A stretch of DNA of 64,000 nucleotides. Origin: Portulaca oleracea. Taxonomy: Eukaryota; Streptophyta; Magnoliopsida; Caryophyllales; Portulacaceae. Position numbers and translations under genes: made by a program. Location of the stretch: contig CM055892.1 in the NCBI GenBank assembly GCA_029582165.1, positions 10,860,254 through 10,924,253 of the forward strand, given 5' to 3'. The notes beneath the pieces are model-generated. The model worked only from the letters and a program-made list of their open reading frames with translations. It searched no databases and was not told where the DNA came from. This document shows positions 54,799-64,000 of the stretch, one piece after another (position 1 is the first letter of the stretch; each line of letters opens with the position of its first letter).

Positions 54799-57700
54799 TG
54801 TAACGCCCTGGAAATTAAATTCTAAACTTAATGGTCAAAGTCAAACGTTGACTAACATTAACAGCGGAAGTCTTTTTTTTTCTTCTTTTAATTGGGCGTT
54901 ACTGCCGTATCCCCGAAGGAATACAAGGCAAGAAGGGAAAAACTAACTAATCACTTTTTACTTCAATTTAATAAACAAAAGAACTGTCAAATTCTAGAAC
55001 ATAAACTAACATTACGAACGCAATTCTAAACATAAACTAAACTTATTCTCAAAACTAACTTCCCCGTCCTCACTTCTAGTTCCCATTCTCATCACATAAC
55101 TCTTCACCTGAAAACAAAACATTTAAAACATGAGGAGGACTCAATAATGTCTACCCCTAACCGTCAAAACATTTTGAAAATCCATTTCAATTCATTTTTG
55201 GGGAGAAATGAACAAGTCAAATCTTTTCATAAATTGTTTTCTTACCCAACCAACCATACCCATCCTTCAGAATTATTAAGCGGGCGGACCTTGCTTATTT
55301 GGCCCTCGAAGTCCAATGACTTCGCTATAATCATATCACAATCTCATTACAATCTCAATCTCAATACCAATCTCAATCATATATAATCACAATCATACAG
55401 ATGACCATCCATTTCACATACGTGCATAAAACTAACCCCGGGGAAGTAGCACTTATCAGGCATCCCTGATCTCTTGACAACCCCCCTCAAGGATGCGACA
55501 TCCTGGTCTTCGGGGGCGTTGCCCGAACCCGCATTTACGTCACGTTTGAATTATTAATCAGGTTTAATATCACACCATTCCGAACTGAACGTTCACATCC
55601 AATCCAATCCAATCCCAAATTTCCAAAACCATTTCCAAATCACACATAAACGACTGTCTACATTTTACCAACTCATGAACATAACTCGACATCCAAAACA
55701 GACAGTCAATTTTCACCATAAAATCCCCTTTTGGGATGTAAAATTCTTAAAACATAATAAAAAAACCATTAAACATATGAAGTGCATCCCAGTGGGGATT
55801 AGGACATAGACATTACCTGACAACTCTTCTCCTTACTTCAGAACACACTTGAGCTCACTAGATCGAACGGTTTAGAACGCGCCTAAAAATAACAAAATTT
55901 CTAAAATTAAAAACGTGTCGTACGGAGTTAGCGCAATCTATCTTCCACCTAACCCACCCCTAGGAACACAGTAAGGTTCCCATCAGTTTAAACATATCTC
56001 ACACATTCTAAACCATCACATTTTACAAACACTTAACATATTACAATTAAATAATTAATTCACACATAAACACACATTTATTCCAAAAAGAAACCTAGAC
56101 AGATTGCAACGCTCGTACAAAATGAATCATGACGGGACTTCCGATGTCCTTTGTGTATGGTTTTAGACTTTCTGGAAACCTCAGGATATCTACTAAAACT
56201 CTTATGTTGACCCCGAGACCTAAAACATACCCTAAGGTCCTCAAAAACAGTAACTATACAACCTGTCCAGTTCTGACCTAGGTGCACTATTTGGGTCGTA
56301 ACTCAGAATATACACCTCGAAATCCCGTCCACAAAATTCCTATGAATGCTAACATCCTAAGGTATTTCCAGACCAAAAGGTAAGGCTAAATATTAACTAC
56401 ACGATAAATGGTGACCAATATCGTACGACTTATAAAATCTGTCCAAACTGACCGGGTTTTTACTTCGGGATTTTCGATCCTAGTTCTAACCATACTATCC
56501 CGGGACTCCAAATTGAGGTTCTAAACAGTCTACTAGGGTCCACTACTTGCCCTTCCACCTCTATAGCACAACTAAGATCGATTTACACGTATACTAACAT
56601 AAATTGCCATAATAACATATTAATTCTCAGTCAAACACATAAACTAAAAAAAAAATTCACCCTAATAATTCACAAAATAAAACGAAAATTAAACAATTTA
56701 CTTACCAATATGAAGTTATTTAGAAGGAAAAATACCAATTCACTTAGTTAATCAAATAGTCTACATTATAGCTAAACCATAATCACACATCTAAAATTAA
56801 ACACAACCATACCAACATGAAGATCCAAATTTATTATTAAATACCGACTCAAATAATCAAATAATTAATTATAACTAAAGATCAAATATTTATCATTAAA
56901 CTTTAACTAAACACAATACACCACCAAAGGATTTTAAGCACAAGAAAACAGACTAAATATATATATATATAAAAAAAAAACTTTCTATGTAAGCATTTGA
57001 AATCAATGGTGCAAACATACAACCTGGCTATTCACACCCTAATCCTACATGCATCCCTACTTATCCAGGCAGTAACCCCAATATACAACTCACACTTGAC
57101 AATATCAACATACTTAAACAATATACCAACAACCCTAATACACTAATCATGTATGAAACACACATTAACATCAATAATAATACAAACTAAGTTAGGGTTT
57201 ACAAACACTATGGGTTGGTTGGGCTGTAGGGGCAGCAACTGGGATGTTTCCGACGGGTCAAAGGCGGCGCGGCGGTGTTGGGCAACGTCTCAGACGGTGG
57301 GGTCACGGTGGTCGGGAGTCGCGGGTTGGTTATCGAACCAACAGCCAGCAGTAATAACAAACAGGGTCTGGACGTCTTCCTCGTTCTGGCGGCATCGAAA
57401 ACGTCGGGAAATTCGCGGCGGCGTCAACGGCGAGTGCGATGGTGGGACGGTGGCGGTCGGCGGCGGCGGCGAACGACGGTGGCCTTGGTGGTGGTGGCGC
57501 ACAGCGAGGGCAAACAGAGAGAACGAGGGAGAGACGAAAGAGAGAGAACACGGAGGGGAAAGGAAGGGTCGTGGTGGTTGTGATGGTTATGGCGGTGGTG
57601 CTCGAGCGGTTTCCGGCGAGGCAGTGGCGGCAGCGCGGTGGTTCGGTGACGGTTGTGGTTGGATTCGTAGAGGGAGGGAGGAGTGGGGAGGGTCACATTT

Positions 57701-58064
57701 AGGGTTTGATAGTATAGGTTTTGATAACTATAATATATTAGCAGTAAAAATAATTTGTAAAGAAAGTAATTAACCACCTGCTGCTAAAAATAGACATAGG
57801 AAAAATAATAAAATTTTTATTTTCTGAAATTATAATAATATCATTAATACTAAAAAAAATAGCCACAAAATTAATTAAAGCTAACCACATATGCATCAAG
57901 TATTAACATATAAATTACCAAAATACCCTTATTAGTCCATCAACAGTCCTACGAGCTCAAGTGTTAGCAGAAATAATCGCCAATAAAATCTCAAAATTAA
58001 CAGAGTCAACTTAAATAATTATCAACGTAACGGTCAACAACTTTAAATTTTTCGGGGTTTTACA
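54799..58064. mobile_element. 3,266-bp TG..CA insertion, solo-LTR-like, TSD GACAT
   Basis: Starts TGTAACGCCCTGGAAAT and ends TTCGGGGTTTTACA, so the tips are partly inverted (TGTAACGCCC / GGGGTTTTACA), flanked by exact GACAT (54794-54798 and 58065-58069). TG..CA ends with a 5-bp duplication mean LTR-retrotransposon origin. No coding domains, PBS or PPT are seen, so it is probably a long solo LTR or a non-autonomous element. A GC-rich block at 57230-57700 is low complexity; its overlapping frames in several readings are not genes. Confidence 0.85.
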
Positions 58065-58510
58065 GACATAATCCCTACCCCATAAATAAGTTGGGCTGGA
58101 TTCCAAAATGGGTCATTGGGCCCATGTGATTGGCGAAGCAAGCACAGCAGAGCAAAATAGCCCACAACCTGGAATAAAACCCGCGTGGGTTTTAATAAAT
58201 AAAAGCGGCCTAGAACAAAGGCGGCCTAGAAGCAGATCCGACCCAAGCGACTACAAAACCCGCGGGGGTTTTCTACTGCCCAGGACGCGTCGTTTTGATC
58301 GGTCCACGTCAGCGATTCGTGTGAAGGATATAAAACCCGCATGGGTTTTCTCTTCAAATGCTGATGCTAAAACAAAGTTGATCATAATCCTTGATTTTAG
58401 CCCATATGCTTTGACCTTCTACCTTGACTTTCAAAACCCGCGTGGGATTTGGGATTGCATGAATTGCATGGCATGATCTTAGGGATGTGCCTCCCTCCAT
58501 TCCCCTCACT

Positions 58511-58518
58511 TATAAATA
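58511..58518 (+). promoter_or_regulatory. Tat-2 LTR TATA box
   Basis: TATAAATA follows the palindrome-rich U3 part (58178-58450) and precedes a CA/CT-rich untranslated stretch, as in the Tat-1 LTR. Confidence 0.65.
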
Positions 58519-59596
58519 CCCCCCTCATAATCACACTCATTTCATCAACAATCATCCTCTATCACCCTTACTCTACTAAATTTCCATCAACTAATACTAT
58601 TACTCTACCAAATTACCATCAACTTCCATCACCCATTTCATACCAAAATTCTCTCAAAACCTCATCTCTAATACTCTCACAAAATCACCACTCTTAGACT
58701 ATCCTTCCACCAAGCTTACACACATTGTTCCAACCTTCAAGTCAAAGCAAAGTCAAGGAATTCGACCGGTGCATTCGGGCTTCCAAAATCTAAAGAGGTT
58801 GACTTTGATTATCATTATCGTTGTTTAATCATATAATTTGTACATTAATTCATTTACTTGTATATATTTTGTAAACAAAAACCTCATTTTATATTGCATG
58901 ATGAGAATATAATTCCGCGAAATTAATTAAACTTCTCCCCGCTCTCTTTCATTTCAATGTCGATTCTAGTAGAGTCTGTTTTCTAACAGGCGAATTCGAG
59001 AGTTCTTACAATTCTCGGATTTGTAACCTTACCCCCGAATATAGAATTCGGGTTCATAGACCGGAGCCATTCTTTTATTATTTTTGCGGTTTGGCGACTC
59101 TTTCCATTTTACAAACTCTTTTAATTATTCTAAATATATGAATTTACATCGAAATAATTAAAAATGATTTAATACCACTTTTTTTTTACTAGTCTAAGGC
59201 CACCCGAGAGAAAATGGGCAAAATATTAATAAAACCCCCACGGGTTTTATTAATTTTCACCCTTTTCCTCTGGGCCGAGGACGCACAAGGCCCAGTCAAT
59301 GGCACCATAAAACCCGTGCAGGTTTTAGAGTCCCATGGCGGTCCTTTTGCTTCCTTTTGGGCCGAGATATGGTAATGGGTCGGTGTTGAATTATTAATAA
59401 AGTATTTCGGTGTAATTTCGGGTATCTTAATAATATAAAAGGATTTGTAAATAAGTAAAAGTCTCATCACCCCGAAAACGAATTTCATAAAATAAAAATA
59501 TTCTTATTTAAGGATTAAGCCACCTTAGTCGGCTCCCAATCATTAAATAGCGCATCACGGGAAAAGTGGACACTTTTTCCCGGGGTACCTATAGAT

Positions 59597-59614
59597 TGGC
59601 GACTCCACTGAGGA
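59597..59614 (+). promoter_or_regulatory. Tat-2 primer binding site
   Basis: TGGCGACTCCACTGAGGA lies a few bases after the LTR end and matches the Tat-1 PBS apart from one inserted G and one A/G change. Confidence 0.8.
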
Positions 59615-61058
59615 CTTAAACTTAAAAAAGAGGGTAAAACTTGAACAAATCGAATTGATTTGAAATTGTAAAAGGGAGCAGTTGATTTATTTCGCGATTT
59701 TATTATTCTTTTTAGGCATCCTTCGCATACCGGGCCACTAATCGGGTCTTTTGACACGTTAGCACAAAGGCGACGGTTTAGGTAATAACTATGACTCTTC
59801 CCTCGAGAGCGGGCAGTCACTACTTGTGTGATGCACCCTACATCGCCAAGAATTTGGTCTCTCTTCTCCCCAAGTTATACTCAAAGAGCTTCCTTGAAGT
59901 TCGTTAAGCAACACCTCACACTCCTTACCCACAATTTTAAGGGTAAGGTGAACCGAGGCGAGAACGTGCGGCAGGCCATGTAACCCAACCGTAGAAATCC
60001 ATGAATATAGAACCTTGGTTTAGGGTAACCCTTCATGTTGTATGCTATGTCTATGCGCACCCCTTCCCCTTTTCTTTTAAAAGAGTCGACCCTAGTTTGG
60101 AGGTTTTGTTCTGGTCCATATAAAATTCATTGGGTTGAGAAAATAATTATTTATAAATTGGTATAATTAACTCAAAGGCATTATGGTTAGCCCAAGTGGA
60201 AGGACCCATTTATGTTTGAAAGTTCATTATTTTAATTAATAAATAAAAATTGACTCACCTTTGATGATATTATATGACACTTTATGAAATTCTCTTAACA
60301 AAGGTCCAAAAATTAATTAAAGTCCAACAAAGTTAATGGATAGCGTCTTAGACTGCAGGTTTGAGTAAATTAATTTATCGATTTAATTAATAAATCCATC
60401 GTATTTATGGCTGGCCTGTTGTTAGCCCAACCATATTGGATTTGTCGATTAAGCACATAAATTAATTGTAACTCGCTTATTGTTGGCTTTATCCAGTCCT
60501 TTACAATATTCAGTTTCCTCGAGTAAAAAAAATATATATATAAAAAAAGGAAGAAAGTTAAAAAGAAAGTGAGTTGTCGGTCTTGTTGAACATTATTCTA
60601 GTCCGCATAATAGCCAACATGGTTTGAGCTGTCTGAGTTGTTGGGCCAAGTTACGGATTCTCCTTAAAGCGGTCTGCCTGTGGATTGGGCCCATCCGAAT
60701 TGAGAAACACAGACTGAAGTCTGTCAGCTTATGATCCGCTCGCTATGTTTGACTTTATTCGGCCCTTTATAATGTTCTATTGTTATGTCCATATAGAGTT
60801 AGGTCATGCACTCCCAAAAAAAAGTGGGTCAGTCCCTTGCGTCAGCATGTATGTGTCGAGTCTGTTAGGATCATATAGGTCCCTTAGAGCATGCATGCAT
60901 CGGGTAGTATGTGTCGGAGTATGTTATCGACTGTCCTAACTTGGAATTTCCATCCAGGCATAATTGGCGATCGACTTCGAGCCCGCATTTGAGATCCGCG
61001 AACCGATCGTTTAGTTCCAAACCCGCATTAGGATCCATCTGCAACTCGTGACTGTATC
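59615..61058 (+). other. Tat-2 leader
   Basis: 1.4 kb between PBS and gag, the same length as in Tat-1. No supported coding sequence. Unlike Tat-1, I see no clear palindrome copies here. Confidence 0.7.
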
Positions 61059-62696
61059 ATGTCTGGAGAGCAGTTCCAAGGGATCCTGGTCCAAAGCACC
61101 AAAGCCAACATCACGAACCATTTGGATGATCTCTACACCTAAATGCAAGGTCTTGTGTTCGCCAGCACCTTGGAACAAGAGCAAAAAATGGGAAAAAGAC
61201 TGAATGAACAGCAACAAGTGATGGATGGTATGCTGCAAGCCATCACCAAAATCAAAACCAATTTAGGGCTGAATACTGAGTAGGATGATGAAGAGATGCA
61301 TGGATACAAATCTGAACCTGAGATTATTAAGACATCATCAGATTCTGGAGGAATAGGGATATCCATGACAAAGGTTAATACTCCTGAAGTATCAAAACCG
61401 ACAAAGGACCCCGCTGTTAAGGCACTTGAACAAAAGTTAGAAAGCCTTACCAAAGCAATGAGCATCGTGCCGGCCTTTGCTGACAAGTATCTGGAGGTGC
61501 CATTGCCTGTTCCACCAATTCTGAAGATAGCTGACAAGGTTGAGGTACCAAACATCAGGTTCAAACCCTCTGAAAATCCTGTTCACCACATTGAAGAATT
61601 CATGAGATTGGCGCCCTTGAATCGGATTGATGTTGGGTTAAACTCCACGGTTTTCCCATCCACCCTGGATGGTGAAGCCAAGGTATTGTATCATACGTTG
61701 TCACCCCAAGTCAAAGCTGACTGGAATGAGTTATTCAAAACTTTCATTAACCATTACAGTCGCATCCAGAAGAAGCAAGCTACGGTGGACGACCTAACCA
61801 CCATGAAGCAACGGGACGACGAATCTTTCCTAGATTACTTCGAAAGATGGCATACCAAGTTGTCTCACATCAATGAGACAATCCCTCTCCGTCTACAACT
61901 ATCTACCTTTAAGCAAGGGCTCGAGAGCAGTTTATCCAAGCACTTGGGTTACCATGTTGTCAAAGACTTCGATTACTTGAAGGACATTTGTGTCCAATTG
62001 GAGGCAATGCATAATGATAAGACCACTTCGCCTGGATGGAAGGGGTCTAGCTCCAATAGGAGAGCCACTAGTGCGGCTAGCTACCCTCCTAAGATTATGG
62101 AGACTAACTCTATCCATCGCAAGGGGCCTTATGTATCGAAATACGAGATCTACATGCCACTGGATGTTCCTTACTCTCAAGCTCTCGAACGTCTAGTCAA
62201 GAAGGGCATCTTGGTCTTGCCTTTACCAAAAAAGGATCCAGAAATCAAAGGCATAAATTGGGATGCCAACCAATTTTGCCGCTATCACCGTTGCCGAGGG
62301 CATGAAACTGAGAAATGCTGGACTATCAAGAACAAAATAGAAGATATGATAAGGGCAGGGACGCTGCCAATGCCAAAAGTTGCCAAGAAACCAAACAATC
62401 AAAGCAATCCAATGCCTGAGCATATAAATGCCATCTTCAGTGGAGATTTCAGCTTTGACCCTTCCACTCTGATTGTGGGGGTGGGCCAACCTATACCAGA
62501 AATATTCGGGTTTCATGAAGGTCTGTTCATCCACGGTATTTGGGACAGTGATGAGGATGACGAGCATGAGCACTCTGAGAGAGAGTGGATGGATGTGGAT
62601 GAACCAACACCACATGATGTGGCATTTCTCATTCGGTCCGACCGCCACAATAACAGGAACACCACCACCCAGTGGTTGTCCCTAACCCTGCGCTAA
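61059..62696 (+). pseudogene. Tat-2 gag
   Basis: ATG 61059 (MSGEQFQGILVQSTKANITN) is in frame with the long open stretch 61296-62696; two stops interrupt it (about 61138 and 61281). The core contains VPNIRFKPSENPVHHIEEFM, LDGEAKVLYHTLSPQVKADW, MKQRDDESFLDYFERW and YSQALERLVKKGILVLPLP. The variant knuckle FCRYHRCRGHETEKCWTIKN has spacing CX2HX4HX4C as in Tat-1. The acidic tail (WDSDEDDEHEHSEREW) precedes a one-base shift near 62660. Confidence 0.9.
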
Positions 62697-64000
62697 TAGT
62701 AGGCAACGACAATCAGGTTCCTCCAGAAGATCCTCTTCTTGCTCAACTCAAAAAGACCAGAGTGGAGGTCACCATGTGGCAACTCATATGCGCGTCGCAT
62801 GTCCATAGACAGAAGATGTTGGATGCCCTCACGACACTTACAGTACCTCCTACGACGACTCCTGAATCCTTGGTCGCTATTGTGACCACCCACCAAGAGA
62901 TGATTACTTTCGGGATCAAGGATCTGCCTCAAGGAGGAGTATCCCACAACAAAGCCCTGTACCTTACAGTGCAATGCTCCAACAAGACTATCCTGCTGGT
63001 TCTGGTCGACAATGGTTCAGCTATAAATGTGTGCCCTTGGGGGACGACACAGAAGTTGGGAGTTCAACAACAACACTTGGCTCAAAATGGTGTGCAACTC
63101 AAGGACTATGACAATTCGCCTCGGAGATTAGTCAGATCCATAATATTGCCCATCACTACTGGCAATATCACTCGAAATGTGGAGTTCGTAGTGCTAGACA
63201 TTCCAGCCTCCTTCAATTTTCTATTGGGGAGGCCGTGGCTTCATGAGTGTAACGCTATAGCATCCACCCTGCATCAAAAGGTAAAAATGTTGGTTCAAGG
63301 CCGGGTAATCACCATCTCGGGAGAATCTATCAATGTTGTCTTCACTCCCAAGCAATCAACTCTTGAAGTAGAGCACAATTCAATGGATGAAGAACTCCAC
63401 AATTTTAAAATTGTGGCGATGTTGAACAAGGGTGAAGTTCCTTTTGATTTTCATCCTTATTCAAATCCCAAGGTGCATGCCATACTCAAGAGACAAGGCT
63501 ACTTCCCTGGGATGCCACTGGGAAAGAGCCCGAAAAACGAAATTTCTCCTGTGTTCAAGACATTTAAGCAGAAGGGAAGATTTGGCTTAGGCTACAGGCC
63601 AACTGAGAAGGAAGTCAGGCTCGCAAAAATGGCCATGACAGAGCAGAAGAGGATGAACAATCCTCCTACCTTGTTCCAAATGAAGCCCTATCCACTAACT
63701 TTGAATGGGCAGTTTGTTAGAGAAGACGATGACTTCCCCTACTATGGATTCCTTGAGCCATTCTATATGAAGAACAAAGGAATTCAAGTCGCTGGGCTAG
63801 AAGTCTTCAATGGTTGTTCCATTAATATGGCTACTGTCTTTGTTCCCGCTAGGGACAAACAACCACCATTAGAATGGACTCATCTTTTTAGGAGCAATAT
63901 ATTTGGCATGTTGTTTGGACAAGAAGCTGTCCAAGGGAAGTCTGAAGGCGACGCTGTTATTGCTGCTTTATCTAACCCGAGCTTTGACCCAAGTTCGATG
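62660..64000 (+). CDS. Tat-2 protease and pol linker, partial
   Basis: Open to the window end in the frame reading PALIVGNDNQVPPEDPLLAQ (about 62688). The aspartic protease core LLVLVDNGSAINVCPWG (about 62993-63043) and FLLGRPWLHE (about 63220) match Tat-1 (VLVDNGSAVNICP). The linker follows (HAILKRQGYFPGMPLGK, PYPLTLNGQFVRED, THLFRSNIFGMLFGQEA). No stop was found in this stretch, so pol is better preserved than in Tat-1. RT should follow beyond 64000. Confidence 0.9.

Larger units (their letters stand above)
54772..59593 (+). repeat. Tat-2 5' LTR, interrupted
   Basis: Without the insertion at 54799-58064 the LTR is about 1.55 kb, close to the Tat-1 LTR. It carries six copies of an AAAACCCGCGTGGGTTTT-like palindrome (about 58178, 58255, 58330, 58434, 59229, 59308) and a TATA box. 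Confidence 0.85.
54772..64000 (+). mobile_element. Tat-2: second Tat/Ogre-type retrotransposon, 3' end outside window
   Basis: The LTR start TGTAGACATCGAG (54772) lies in the Copia RT; the LTR resumes after a nested insertion and ends near 59593, followed by a PBS almost identical to that of Tat-1. Gag and protease have the same organisation as Tat-1 but differ clearly in sequence. The element continues past the window end. The candidate 5-bp duplication GTAGT (54767-54771) cannot be checked. Confidence 0.9.

Noticed and set aside
57153..57777. Overlapping open frames in several readings, rich in Arg, Gly, Val or Pro, His
   Set aside because: All come from one GC-rich low-complexity block inside the solo-LTR-like insertion. 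Several readings being open at once points to composition, not coding.

Overview
The window looks like gene-poor, transposon-dense nuclear DNA of a flowering plant, probably a eudicot. It carries plant-specific domains (DUF1666, plant mobile domain, FAR1-type Mutator transposases, TNPD/TNPA-type CACTA proteins), GT-AG introns, long AT-rich stretches and Tat/Ogre-lineage Ty3/Gypsy elements. I see one host gene: a five-exon DUF1666 gene on the minus strand (37913 down to 33649). Nearly everything else I can name is mobile DNA, much of it nested.

Layout. 1-2640: 3' part of an internally deleted Ty3/Gypsy element. 3535-7710 and 22580-~22790: a decayed Mutator-like element (MULE-A) split by a 14.9 kb Tat/Ogre-type retrotransposon (Tat-1, 7711-22579; TG..CA ends, 5-bp duplication GGCAC). 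23178-23875: a 698-bp MITE with a perfect 9-bp target duplication. 24059-25179 and 31917-~32045: a stray MULE piece and a LINE 3' fragment, the LINE split by a second, better preserved MULE (MULE-B, 25180-31916). 33649-38450: the DUF1666 gene and its promoter, with a second copy of the same MITE (38508-38866) just upstream. 39500-40698: a non-autonomous hAT-like element. 42399-51477: a 9.1 kb CACTA element with two genes and a large inverted repeat. 52430-54771: a Ty1/Copia 3' fragment on the minus strand. 54772-64000: a second Tat-type element (Tat-2) inserted in the Copia fragment. Its 5' LTR is itself split by a 3.27 kb TG..CA insertion (54799-58064), and its gag and protease run off the window end.

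Functional picture. The two MULEs share an unusual plan: a Mutator transposase with a FAR1-type zinc finger, joined by splicing to an OTU-type cysteine protease, facing a convergent plant-mobile-domain (PMD) gene, all inside one pair of TIRs. The same order and spacing in a decayed and a younger copy argues that transposase-OTU plus PMD is a transposon-borne module. A second theme is short GC-cored palindromes scattered through element control regions: AAATCCGCGCGGATTT in Tat-1, AAAACCCGCGTGGGTTTT in Tat-2, and GGCGTCTG/CAGACGCC pairs near the CACTA ends.

Most transposon proteins here are broken by stops or single-base shifts. Some shifts may be assembly errors, because several occur in otherwise well-kept frames.
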